NCBI GenBank assembly: GCA_028689015.1
Contig: JAQTXC010000001.1
Location: 122,196-186,195, forward strand
Direction: 5' to 3'
DNA length: 64,000 bases
Origin: Dechloromonas sp.
Lineage (GTDB): Bacteria; Pseudomonadota; Gammaproteobacteria; Burkholderiales; Rhodocyclaceae
Shown piece by piece: positions 53,753 through 61,856 of the stretch. A program made the position numbers and the translations under genes. Position 1 is the stretch's first letter, and the number at the start of each line of letters is the position of its first letter. Under the pieces are notes generated by a model. It searched no databases and was not told the DNA's origin. It saw nothing but the letters and a program-made list of their open reading frames with translations.

Positions 53753-56194
53753 ATGAGCAAACCCCGTCTTGTCCTGATTGGCAACGGCATGGCCGGTGTC
53801 CGTACCATCGAAGAACTGTTGAAAATCGCTCCCGATCATTACGAGATCACGATTTTCGGCGCGGAACCTCACCCCAATTACAACCGCATCCTGCTCTCAC
53901 CGGTCCTGGCTGGTGAAATGAGCCTGCCCGAGATCGTGCTCAACGAACTCGATTGGTATCGCGAGCACGGCATCACCCTGCACACGGGCAAGCAGATTGT
54001 CCGTATCGACCGCGCTCGCCGCATGGTGGTCGCTGATGACGGCAGCGAGGCGCCTTATGATCGCCTGCTGGTCGCCACCGGGTCGACGCCGTTCGTCTTA
54101 CCGATTCCTGGCAACGACTTGCCCGGTGTGATCGGCTATCGCGATATCAAGGACACCGACGAGATGATCGAGGCGGCGCGCCACAAGCACGCGGTGGTGA
54201 TCGGTGGCGGTTTGCTCGGTCTGGAAGCGGCCAATGGCCTGAAGTTGCGCGGCATGGATGTGACGGTGGTCCATCTGGGTCCCTGGTTGCTGGAGCGGCA
54301 GCTGGATGAAGTGGCCGGCAAGATGCTGCAAAAGTCGCTGGAAGACAAAGGCCTGAAATTCCTGCTGCAGAAGCAGACCGAGGCCTTGCTGCCTGGTGAA
54401 GGGGGGCGGGTTGGTAGCGTGCGCTTTAAGGATGGTATGCAGATTGCCGCTGATCTGGTGGTAATGGCGGCGGGTATTCGCCCCAACTACGCACTGGCCG
54501 AGCAGTCCGGCATCTATTGCAACCGTGGCATCGTGGTGAATGACACGATGCAGACCTATGATCCAAAAATTTATGCCGTGGGCGAGTGTGTCAGCCACCG
54601 GGGGATTGCCTACGGCCTGGTGGCGCCGCTATTTGAGCAGGCCAAAGTCGCGGCGAATCATCTGGCGGGCTTCGGGATTAGCCGCTATGTCGGCTCGGTG
54701 ACTTCGACCAAATTGAAAGTGACCGGCATCGACTTGTTCTCGGCCGGCGACTTCATGGGCGGCGAGGCAACCGATGACATCCTGCTTAATGATCCAGCGG
54801 GGGGTGTGTACAAGAAGCTGGTGCTGAAGAACAACCGTCTGGTTGGGGCCGTGCTGTATGGCGACACCTCGGAAGGGCCGTGGTATTTCCAGTTGATCAA
54901 GGATGAGCGCGATGTGCACGACATCCGGGATCAACTGATTTTTGGGCAGTCCCTGGTTGGTGATGCGGGCCACCAGGGCGAAAGTCGTGCCGCATCCATG
55001 CCGGACAGCGCCGAAGTCTGCGGCTGTAACGGGGTTTGCAAGGGCACCATCGTCAAGGCGATCAAGGAGCAAGGGCTCTTTTCGCTTGATGAGGTCAAGA
55101 AACACACCAAGGCTGCTTCGTCTTGTGGTTCGTGTTCCGGGCTGGTCGAACAAATTTTGTCATCGACCATCGGTGGGGCCTATACGCCGGCAGCGTCGGA
55201 CAAGAAGCCGATTTGCGCCTGCACCGAACATTCGCACGACAAGGTGCGACAGAGCATTCGTGATGAACATCTGACCACCAAGGAGATGGTTTTTGCCGAA
55301 ATGGGCTGGTTGACCGCAAATGGTTGTGACAAGTGCCGCCCGGCGATCAATTACTACCTGATCTCGACCTGGCCGCATGAAGCCAAGGATGACCCCCAAT
55401 CGCGCCTGATCAACGAACGTTCGCACGCCAATATTCAGAAAGATGGCACCTACTCGGTGGTGCCGCGGATGTGGGGTGGCCTGACCACGCCGGCCGAATT
55501 GCGGGCGATTGCTGATGTGGCCGAAAAATTTCAGGTGCCGACCGTCAAGGTCACCGGCGGTCAGCGCATCGACCTGCTTGGCATCAAGAAGGCGGATTTG
55601 CCGGCTGTCTGGGCTGATCTGAATGCAGCGGGCATGGTCTCCGGTCACGCCTACGGCAAGTCGATCCGCACCGTCAAAACCTGCGTCGGGGCCGAACATT
55701 GCCGCTTTGGTACCCAGTTGGCGATGGATCTCGGCGTCAAGTTGGAGAAGATGCTGTTCGACATGTACGCGCCGCACAAGGTCAAACTGGCCGTCTCCGG
55801 CTGCCCGCGCAACTGCGCCGAGGCCGGGATCAAGGACGTCGGCGTGATTGGGGTTGATTCGGGTTACGAACTGTATGTCGGCGGTAACGGTGGTATCAAA
55901 ACCGAAGTTGCCCAGTTTCTGTGCAAGGTGAAGACGGACGAGGAGGTGATGGAATATGGTGGTGCCTTCCTGCAGCTCTACCGCGAGGAAGCCCGTTATC
56001 TGGAGCGTACCTGTCACTGGCTGGAGCGGGTCGGTCTGGATTACGTCAAGGGTCTGATGGTGGACGATGCCGACAATCGCCGCGCGCTGCATGAACGCCT
56101 GCTGGCGGCCTTGAAGGATGCCAAGGACCCGTGGCAAACCAGCCGCGAAGGGGCGGCACTCAAACAATTCATCCCGATCGCGGTCGACGCCTGA
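53753..56194 (+). CDS. nirB: Assimilatory NADH-nitrite reductase large subunit
   Basis: A protein of 813 residues. An FAD/NAD(P)H oxidoreductase module (RLVLIGNGMAGVRTIEELL, HAVVIGGGLLGLEAANGLKL) covers about 1-400. Two BFD-like [2Fe-2S] modules follow (CGCNGVCKG at about 423 and CACTEHSHDK at about 490). Then come the ferredoxin-like half domain and the siroheme/[4Fe-4S] site with C644 and C650 (CVGAEHC) and C684 and C688 (CPRNC). It reduces nitrite to ammonium in the cytoplasm by six electrons from NADH. The ATG at 53753 has GGAG eight bases upstream. NirD follows 23 bases later. Confidence 0.96.
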   Translation: MSKPRLVLIGNGMAGVRTIEELLKIAPDHYEITIFGAEPHPNYNRILLSPVLAGEMSLPEIVLNELDWYREHGITLHTGKQIVRIDRARRMVVADDGSEAPYDRLLVATGSTPFVLPIPGNDLPGVIGYRDIKDTDEMIEAARHKHAVVIGGGLLGLEAANGLKLRGMDVTVVHLGPWLLERQLDEVAGKMLQKSLEDKGLKFLLQKQTEALLPGEGGRVGSVRFKDGMQIAADLVVMAAGIRPNYALAEQSGIYCNRGIVVNDTMQTYDPKIYAVGECVSHRGIAYGLVAPLFEQAKVAANHLAGFGISRYVGSVTSTKLKVTGIDLFSAGDFMGGEATDDILLNDPAGGVYKKLVLKNNRLVGAVLYGDTSEGPWYFQLIKDERDVHDIRDQLIFGQSLVGDAGHQGESRAASMPDSAEVCGCNGVCKGTIVKAIKEQGLFSLDEVKKHTKAASSCGSCSGLVEQILSSTIGGAYTPAASDKKPICACTEHSHDKVRQSIRDEHLTTKEMVFAEMGWLTANGCDKCRPAINYYLISTWPHEAKDDPQSRLINERSHANIQKDGTYSVVPRMWGGLTTPAELRAIADVAEKFQVPTVKVTGGQRIDLLGIKKADLPAVWADLNAAGMVSGHAYGKSIRTVKTCVGAEHCRFGTQLAMDLGVKLEKMLFDMYAPHKVKLAVSGCPRNCAEAGIKDVGVIGVDSGYELYVGGNGGIKTEVAQFLCKVKTDEEVMEYGGAFLQLYREEARYLERTCHWLERVGLDYVKGLMVDDADNRRALHERLLAALKDAKDPWQTSREGAALKQFIPIAVDA

Positions 56195-56217
56195 AAAACA
56201 GAAAAAGAGGACATCTC

Positions 56218-56532
56218 ATGAGCAACTGGATTGAAATTTGCCCGCTGGACGATATTCCGCGCCTCGGTTCGCGCATCGTGCAACGGAAAAGCGGTGGCGA
56301 TATCGCCATCTTTCGCACCGCCGATGACACAGTATTTGCCCTGCACGACAAGTGTCCGCACAAGGGCGGGCCCTTGTCGCAGGGCCTGGTACATGGTCAG
56401 CGAGTGACCTGCCCGCTGCATGGCTGGAACATTGGCCTGGCCGATGGGCAAGCGCTTGCGCCGGATGTGGGCGGCTGTGATCGTTTTGCTGTTCAGGTGG
56501 ATGAAAACCGGATGGTCCGGATCAGCGTCTAG
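56218..56532 (+). CDS. nirD: Nitrite reductase small subunit with complete Rieske ligands
   Basis: A protein of 104 residues with a Rieske-type fold. Unlike E. coli NirD, which lacks cluster ligands, this one keeps C46-x-H48 (CPHKGG) and C65-x2-H68 (CPLHGW), so it may carry a [2Fe-2S] centre. It is the small subunit for NirB. AGAGG precedes the ATG at 56218. Confidence 0.93.
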   Translation: MSNWIEICPLDDIPRLGSRIVQRKSGGDIAIFRTADDTVFALHDKCPHKGGPLSQGLVHGQRVTCPLHGWNIGLADGQALAPDVGGCDRFAVQVDENRMVRISV

Positions 56533-56546
56533 GCATGGGGTACCCG

Positions 56547-57335
56547 ATGAAACGTCGACAATTCCTGGGCATGCTGCTCGCTGGCCCGCTCTTGTCCGCC
56601 CCTTCGTGGGCGGCCGAGAGCGAGTTGGCGATTGGCGCGGCAATTAACAAGGCCGGGCGGCAGCGCATGCTGTCGCAACGGATTGCCAAGGCCTATACCA
56701 TGCGTTTGCTCGGCGTGGTGCCACGTCAGGCCGAGCAACTTCAAGCACGCTCCCGGCAGCTCTTCGAGGCACAACTCGGTGAATTGCAGCAGTTGGCGCC
56801 GACGCCGGCAATCAAGCAGGGACAGCTCGATTTACGGCAGGCCTGGGAGGGCTACCGTGCCTTGCTGGATCAGGAGGCCAGCGTCCAGCAATTGCCAGCC
56901 GTCCTGGCGGCTGCCGACAAAACCTTGCTGGCGGCGCATGCCCTGACCGGTCAGTACGAAAAAATGGCCAACAGTTCGGCGGGGCAGTTGGTGAATATTT
57001 CCGGTCGGCAACGCATGCTGTCGCAGCGTTTGGCCAAGTGCTATTTCGTTGCCCAGGCCGGTTTGAACTCATCACAATTTCAGACCGAGTTGGCGACGGC
57101 GCATCGTGAGTTTGCCAAAGGCCTGGCCGTGCTGAATCAGACGCCAGAGAATACGCCGGAGATCCGCCAGGAACTGGCCTTGGCTAACATGCAATGGCTT
57201 TTTTTCGAGCAGGCCCTGAACGGCAGCGAGCGGGAGCGCGAATTGGCACAACGCAATGTGGCAACGACCAGCGAACGCTTGCTTGAGGTGATGGATGGTC
57301 TGACCGCGCGTTACGAGAAACTGGTACGTAGTTGA
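56547..57335 (+). CDS. Exported PilJ-type (nitrate/nitrite sensor-like) stand-alone protein
   Basis: A protein of 263 residues. An N-terminal Tat-like signal (KRRQFLGMLLAGPLLSAPSW, then A-A) is followed by an all-helical region with two copies of the same motif: INKAGRQRMLSQRIAKAY (about 31-48) and VNISGRQRMLSQRLAKCY (about 149-166). This motif marks the PilJ N-terminal domain and is akin to the nitrate-binding P-box of NarX/NarQ. There is no kinase, MCP or output domain and no C-terminal membrane anchor, so it would be a free periplasmic binder. It sits 14 bases after nirD in the nitrite reductase operon. A role as nitrate/nitrite binder is inference. Confidence 0.82.
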   Translation: MKRRQFLGMLLAGPLLSAPSWAAESELAIGAAINKAGRQRMLSQRIAKAYTMRLLGVVPRQAEQLQARSRQLFEAQLGELQQLAPTPAIKQGQLDLRQAWEGYRALLDQEASVQQLPAVLAAADKTLLAAHALTGQYEKMANSSAGQLVNISGRQRMLSQRLAKCYFVAQAGLNSSQFQTELATAHREFAKGLAVLNQTPENTPEIRQELALANMQWLFFEQALNGSERERELAQRNVATTSERLLEVMDGLTARYEKLVRS

Positions 57336-57434
57336 GCATGGGCCGGTTTGTTTGAGTAGTCAGGCGAACCTGGCGACCTCTTTGGGGTCTGAATCCGCTA
57401 ACCTGCGAATTTTTGACGACCGACGAGACTGCTC

Positions 57435-57803
57435 ATGACTACTGCGCTGCTACTTTTTGCCCACGGGGCCCGCGATCCGGAATGGGCTCAACCATTGCAG
57501 CGGGTCAAAGCGGCCATTCAGGCGCAGCGCCCCGGGCAATTGGTTGAATTGGCTTTTCTGGAATTCATGGCCCCGGATTTGCCTGCTGCGGCATCGCAGC
57601 TGGTGGCGGCCGGCGCCCAACGCATTCAAGTGCTGCCGATGTTCATTGCCCAGGGCGGGCATCTGAAGCGGGACTTGCCGCAGTTGATCGATCGCTTGCG
57701 GTCGACCTGGCCGCAAGTCGAATTTATGCTCGCCCCGGCGGTTGGCGAGGATGCGCGCGTCAGCACTGCGATGGCAGCCGTGGCGCTGGATTTTGTTGGC
57801 TAG
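57435..57803 (+). CDS. cbiX: Short CbiX/SirB-type sirohydrochlorin chelatase
   Basis: A protein of 122 residues with the family's metal-binding histidines H10 (LLFAHGARDP) and H76 (IAQGGHLKRD). CbiX-S inserts cobalt or iron into sirohydrochlorin; next to nirB, iron insertion for siroheme is the likely task. The length equals that of the archaeal-type homodimeric form. nasT follows 21 bases later, so they share a transcript. No cysG or sirA-type gene is present in the window. Confidence 0.88.
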   Translation: MTTALLLFAHGARDPEWAQPLQRVKAAIQAQRPGQLVELAFLEFMAPDLPAAASQLVAAGAQRIQVLPMFIAQGGHLKRDLPQLIDRLRSTWPQVEFMLAPAVGEDARVSTAMAAVALDFVG

Positions 57804-57824
57804 GATTTTGCTTAGAATCTTGCC

Positions 57825-58400
57825 ATGTTACGCGTTCTCATCATTGACGAATCCCGCAGCCGGGCCGGAGAAATCTGTGCCGGACTTGCCCTTGCCGGCT
57901 ACCAGGTGGCGGCCATCCTGGCTGACTCCGCCAACCTGACGGCTGAGGTTGAGAAACTGCAGCCAGATGTCATCCTGATCGATACCGAAAGCCCCAGTCG
58001 CGACACGCTGGAAAACCTGGCCGTGGTGCATAAAAACATGCCACGCCCGGTGGTCATCTTTACCCAGGAAGACGGTCAGGATGCGATCCGCGATGCGGTT
58101 AAAGCGGGTGTTTCGGCCTATATCGTCGATGGTTTGGACCCGCGGCGGATCAAACCGATCGTTGATGTGGCACGGGCCCGCTTTGAGGGCACGCAGGCCA
58201 TGCGGCGCGAACTCGATGATATTTCCCGCAAATTGTCTGACCGCAAGCTGGTCGACAAGGCCAAGGGCATTCTGATGAAAGCCCGGGGTCTGGACGAAGA
58301 AGCGGCCTACCACGCCATGCGCAAGCTGGCCATGGAGCGCGGCCAGAACATGGCCAAGGTGGCGCGCGACGTTATCGACATGGCCAAGGTTCTGCTCTGA
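57825..58400 (+). CDS. nasT: ANTAR-domain response regulator/antiterminator NasT
   Basis: A protein of 191 residues: a receiver-like domain (D53 in VILIDTESPSRD; the acidic pair near D8) and a C-terminal ANTAR RNA-binding domain (KLVDKAKGILMKARGLDEEA, about 140-160, then AMRKLAMERGQNMAKVARDV). NasT binds two-hairpin RNAs in nitrate gene leaders and prevents termination. Normally the NrtA-like protein NasS holds it inactive until nitrate binds. No nasS is adjacent here. Predicted targets in this window are the nirB leader (53665-53701) and the nrtA leader (58613-58687). Confidence 0.93.
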   Translation: MLRVLIIDESRSRAGEICAGLALAGYQVAAILADSANLTAEVEKLQPDVILIDTESPSRDTLENLAVVHKNMPRPVVIFTQEDGQDAIRDAVKAGVSAYIVDGLDPRRIKPIVDVARARFEGTQAMRRELDDISRKLSDRKLVDKAKGILMKARGLDEEAAYHAMRKLAMERGQNMAKVARDVIDMAKVLL

Positions 58401-58455
58401 GCTTGGCGCTGGCCGTGATGGCGGTCCCCGATGTTGTGCGAAATCTTCCCGTGCT

Positions 58456-58470
58456 GCACTGCAACAGTGC
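58456..58470 (+). promoter_or_regulatory. Candidate NtrC-binding site upstream of nrtA
   Basis: GCAC-N7-GTGC (58456-58459 and 58467-58470), a perfect dyad matching the NtrC half-site pattern, about 90 bases upstream of the sigma-54 -24 element, which is a typical enhancer distance. The same dyad can fold as a hairpin; here the promoter context favours a DNA site. Confidence 0.5.
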
Positions 58471-58557
58471 GATGCAGTTTGCGGTCAACGACCCGGGTGT
58501 TCGAGTTTTTATAAATAATCGTTTTTTTTCAATGTTCTAGCGTCTTTTTTGGCAAGC

Positions 58558-58573
58558 TGGCACGGCGGTTGCA
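58558..58573 (+). promoter_or_regulatory. Sigma-54 promoter of nrtABC
   Basis: TGGCAC-GGCGG-TTGCA is a full consensus -24/-12 element (GG 58559-58560, GC 58571-58572). Predicted start near 58584. GCGGTCAAC lies at 58481-58489, 77 bases upstream. Confidence 0.88.
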
Positions 58574-58612
58574 TTAAGAAGCTCATCGCACGGTCAAAGG
58601 CGGCCGGGCACA

Positions 58613-58687
58613 AACCGGGAGTTCCGGTTCAAGGACAATGGCGTCCATCCTCGCTACCCTGTGTGGCCTGGATGTGACGCCTTTTTT
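58613..58687 (+). promoter_or_regulatory. NasT-responsive attenuator in the nrtA leader
   Basis: Between the sigma-54 start and nrtA lie: hairpin AACCGG-GAGTT-CCGGTT (58613-58629); hairpin GGAC (58633-58636), six-base loop AATGGC with A1 and G4, GTCC (58643-58646); and an intrinsic terminator, GGCGTCCATCC (58640-58650) pairing with GGATGTGACGCC (58670-58681, one bulge) followed by TTTTTT. The second hairpin and the terminator share bases 58640-58646, so they exclude each other. Binding of NasT to the hexaloop hairpin would prevent the terminator. The first hairpin has a five-base loop and is a weaker match to the ANTAR P1 form. Confidence 0.8.
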
Positions 58688-58713
58688 ATTTTTAGCCATC
58701 AGGAGTCTATGCA

Positions 58714-59979
58714 ATGGAAGATAAAAAACTGGCTGCAACAGCCCCCGTATCGACCAAGCGTCGCGATTTTGTTACTGCTGCCCTGGGAGCCTCCCTTATG
58801 TCCATGGTCCCCCCCGGTGTTCGTAGCGCAGCCTGGGCTGCGGGTTCGGATGCCCCCGAAAAGAAGGAAGTCCGCATTGGCTTCATCCCGCTGACCGATT
58901 GCGCCTCGGTTGTGATGGCGGCGGTCAATAAATTTGACGAAAAGTACGGCATCAAGATCATCCCGACCAAGGAAGCATCCTGGGCCGGCGTCCGCGACAA
59001 ACTGGTCAACGGCGAACTCGATGCGGCGCACGTCCTGTACGGCCTGATCTACGGCGTGCATCTGGGCATTGGTGGCCCGAAAAAGGACATGTCGGTTTTG
59101 ATGACCCTGAATAACAACGGCCAAGGCCTCAGCTTGTCGCGCAAGCTGGCCGACAAGGGCGCGGTTAATCTTGAGTCGCTGGTCGGCTTGATGAAGAAGG
59201 AGCCGCGCGAATATACCTTTGCCCAGACTTTTCCGACGGGTACGCACGCCATGTGGTTGTACTACTGGCTGGCCTCTGCCGGGGTCAACCCAATGAAAGA
59301 TGTCAAATCCATCGTCGTGCCGCCACCGCAGATGGTCGCCAATGCGCGCGTCGGTGCCATGGATGGTTTCTCGGTCGGCGAACCGTGGAATCACCGCGGC
59401 ATCATGGATGGGGTGTCGATCCACGCCGCCAGTTCGCAGGATGTTTGGAAGGATCACCCGGAAAAGGTGTTGGGCACCACCGCTGAATTCGCCCAAAAAT
59501 ATCCGAATACCGCTCGCGCCATGATCATGGCCATTCTCGATGCCAGCCGCTGGATCGATTCGAGCATCAGTAACCGGATGAAGATGGCCGAAACCATCGC
59601 CGCCAAGTCTTACGTCAATACCAGCGTTAATGTCATCAACGAACGCATTCTGGGGCGTTACCAGAATGGTCTGGGCAAGACCTGGGACGATCCGAACCAC
59701 ATGAAGTTCTTCAACGATGGCGCGGTCAACTTCCCCTACCTGTCGGATGGCATGTGGTTCCTGACCCAGCACAAGCGTTGGGGTTTGCTTGAAAAGCATC
59801 CGGATTACCTGGCCGTGGCCAAACAGATCAACCAGATTGAGCTGTACAAGCAGGCTGCAGCGCAGGTTGGTGTGAATGTGCCGAAGAGCCCGATGCGCTC
59901 GTCCAAGCTGATCGACGGCGTGGTTTGGGATGGTAGCAATCCGGCCAAATATGCCGACGGATTCAAGGTCAAGGTTTGA
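58714..59979 (+). CDS. nrtA: ABC transporter nitrate-binding protein
   Basis: A protein of 421 residues of the NrtA/CmpA/NasF group. A Tat-type signal (TKRRDFVTAALGASLMSMV, cleavage after about AAWAAG) exports it. The binding domain begins VRIGFIPLTDCASVVMAAVN and includes SWAGVRDKLVNGELDAAHVL and GFSVGEPWNHRG. It captures nitrate or nitrite for NrtBC. The ATG at 58714 has AGGAG eight bases upstream; an out-of-frame ATG at 58709 overlaps. Transcription passes a sigma-54 promoter and a NasT attenuator. A GC-rich stem-loop follows before nrtB. Confidence 0.92.
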   Translation: MEDKKLAATAPVSTKRRDFVTAALGASLMSMVPPGVRSAAWAAGSDAPEKKEVRIGFIPLTDCASVVMAAVNKFDEKYGIKIIPTKEASWAGVRDKLVNGELDAAHVLYGLIYGVHLGIGGPKKDMSVLMTLNNNGQGLSLSRKLADKGAVNLESLVGLMKKEPREYTFAQTFPTGTHAMWLYYWLASAGVNPMKDVKSIVVPPPQMVANARVGAMDGFSVGEPWNHRGIMDGVSIHAASSQDVWKDHPEKVLGTTAEFAQKYPNTARAMIMAILDASRWIDSSISNRMKMAETIAAKSYVNTSVNVINERILGRYQNGLGKTWDDPNHMKFFNDGAVNFPYLSDGMWFLTQHKRWGLLEKHPDYLAVAKQINQIELYKQAAAQVGVNVPKSPMRSSKLIDGVVWDGSNPAKYADGFKVKV

Positions 59980-59989
59980 TCATTCATTG

Positions 59990-60012
59990 CCCCGCCGCCC
60001 CTGGCGGCGGGG
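59990..60012 (+). other. Intra-operon GC stem-loop between nrtA and nrtB
   Basis: CCCCGCCGCC (59990-59999), loop CCT, GGCGGCGGGG (60003-60012): a perfect 10-bp stem without a T-run. Such hairpins after a binding-protein gene often protect the upstream mRNA and lower expression of the membrane components. Confidence 0.7.
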
Positions 60013-60031
60013 CTAGGATCAGGAGATTGCC

Positions 60032-60964
60032 ATGAGCACCCTCACGATGAACGATGGTTTTTCCGGCGAACTGCCGGTCGACCGCAGCACGACCGTAACG
60101 ACCTCCACCGAGGTGCCGACGGCCAAGGAAATGACGATGGAACAAACGACTACAGTCAAGGCAGTCGACGCCGGCCCTTCTTTCACCGAAATGCTGGCAA
60201 CGATGGGCCGCGCCGTGCTGCCTCCCCTTCTCGGCCTTTTGTTGTTGATCGGGGTCTGGTATGTGGCAACCCTGAATGGTGGCGCGATCCCCGGACCGTC
60301 CGTAGTCTGGGATGCCGCCCTCAACCTGTTCGCCGACCCTTTTTACGATAATGGACCCAACGACCAAGGCATCGGCTGGAATGTGCTGGCGTCGCTGGAG
60401 CGCGTCGGGATCGGTTTTGGTCTGGCGGCCCTGGTCGGCATTCCGATGGGTTTCATGATTGGCCGTTTCGCTTTCTTGGCCAATATGGTGAATCCCATCA
60501 TCAGCCTGCTGCGCCCGGTGTCGCCGCTTGCCTGGTTGCCGATTGGTCTGCTGGTTTTTCAGCGGGCGGACCCGGCGGCAACCTGGACCATCTTCATCTG
60601 CTCGATCTGGCCGATGATCATGAACACGGCCCAGGGCGTACAGCGCGTGCCGCAGGATTATCTGAATGTGGCCCGCGTGCTCGATCTGTCGGAGTGGAAG
60701 ATCGTCACCAAAATTTTGTTCCCAGCGGTATTGCCTTACATGCTGACCGGTATTCGCCTGTCCATCGGCACGGCCTGGTTGGTGATCGTTGCGGCAGAAA
60801 TGCTGACCGGCGGCGTCGGGATCGGTTTCTGGGTGTGGGACGAGTGGAACAACCTCAAGGTCGAACACATCATCATCGCCATCTTCATCATCGGTATCGT
60901 CGGCCTGATTCTTGAACAGGCGCTGATCCTGCTGGCCAAGAAGCTGACCAAAGAAGCATCCTGA
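60032..60964 (+). CDS. nrtB: Nitrate ABC transporter permease
   Basis: A protein of 310 residues. An unusual Thr-rich, non-membrane N-terminal stretch of about 50 residues precedes six transmembrane helices of the BPD_transp_1 type. The ATPase-coupling EAA-like loop is RVPQDYLNVARVLDLSEWKI, and the helix TGIRLSIGTAWLVIVAAEML is typical of NrtB/SsuC. It forms the channel with NrtC. AGGAG precedes the ATG; nrtC begins 14 bases after the stop. Confidence 0.92.
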   Translation: MSTLTMNDGFSGELPVDRSTTVTTSTEVPTAKEMTMEQTTTVKAVDAGPSFTEMLATMGRAVLPPLLGLLLLIGVWYVATLNGGAIPGPSVVWDAALNLFADPFYDNGPNDQGIGWNVLASLERVGIGFGLAALVGIPMGFMIGRFAFLANMVNPIISLLRPVSPLAWLPIGLLVFQRADPAATWTIFICSIWPMIMNTAQGVQRVPQDYLNVARVLDLSEWKIVTKILFPAVLPYMLTGIRLSIGTAWLVIVAAEMLTGGVGIGFWVWDEWNNLKVEHIIIAIFIIGIVGLILEQALILLAKKLTKEAS

Positions 60965-60978
60965 GCGGAGCAAACATC

Positions 60979-61779
60979 ATGGAAAAATTTGTACAAATCG
61001 ACCGTGTCGGCCAGACCTTTGATACCAAGAAGGGCAAGTTTGTCGCCCTGCGCGATATCGACCTGAGCTTGCGCCGTGGTGAATTCGTCGCCCTGATCGG
61101 CCACTCCGGTTGCGGCAAGTCCACGCTGCTCAACCTGATCGCCGGCCTAACCAAACCGACGACCGGTGTGTTGCTGTGCGATGGGCGGGAAATCGCCGGT
61201 CCGGGTCCGGAGCGGGCGGTGGTTTTTCAGAACCACAGCCTGCTGCCCTGGCTGACCTGTTTCGAGAACATCTACCTGGCAGTCGAGAGGGTGTTCAGCC
61301 AGAAGGAAGGCAAGCCGAAACTGAAGGCGCGGACGCAAGCCGCGATCGACATGGTCGGCCTGGCCCATGCCGCGCACAAGTATCCTCATGAAATTTCGGG
61401 CGGGATGAAGCAGCGGGTGGGCATTGCCCGCGCCTTGTCCATGGAACCGAAAGTTTTGCTGATGGACGAGCCTTTTGGTGCGCTGGATGCATTGACTCGC
61501 GCCAAACTGCAGGACGAGTTGATGAAAATCTGCGAAAAAACGCAGGCGACGGTGGTCATGGTGACGCACGATGTCGACGAGGCCGTCTTGTTGTCGGATC
61601 GCATTGTCATGATGACCAACGGCCCGGCAGCGACCATCGGCGAGATTCTCGAGGTCAATCTGCCCCGGCCGCGCGCCCGTCTTGAACTGGCCAACGATCC
61701 GGCCTACATCCAGTGCCGTGCCGCCGTGCTGCGTTTCCTCTACGAAAAGCAGGCACACGTCGAGAAAATGGCCGCCTGA
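60979..61779 (+). CDS. nrtC: Nitrate ABC transporter ATP-binding protein
   Basis: A protein of 266 residues with Walker A GHSGCGKST, Q-loop VVFQNHSLLPWLTC, signature SGGMKQRVGIARAL, Walker B VLLMDEPFGALDAL and H-loop VTHDVDEAVLLSDR. It is the short NrtD-like form, with no C-terminal NrtA-like regulatory domain as in cyanobacterial NrtC. Energises nitrate uptake by NrtAB. Confidence 0.93.
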   Translation: MEKFVQIDRVGQTFDTKKGKFVALRDIDLSLRRGEFVALIGHSGCGKSTLLNLIAGLTKPTTGVLLCDGREIAGPGPERAVVFQNHSLLPWLTCFENIYLAVERVFSQKEGKPKLKARTQAAIDMVGLAHAAHKYPHEISGGMKQRVGIARALSMEPKVLLMDEPFGALDALTRAKLQDELMKICEKTQATVVMVTHDVDEAVLLSDRIVMMTNGPAATIGEILEVNLPRPRARLELANDPAYIQCRAAVLRFLYEKQAHVEKMAA

Positions 61780-61825
61780 CCCATTGCCGCTGTGAGATGG
61801 CCTGCTTGGGCAGGTCGCGACAAGC

Positions 61826-61856
61826 AGCCCGTATGCTCACGCAACGGGCTGTTTTT
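61826..61856 (+). terminator. Terminator after nrtC
   Basis: AGCCCGT (61826-61832) pairs with ACGGGCT (61844-61850), then GTTTTT. It lies at the converging end of the small minus-strand gene. Confidence 0.85.
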
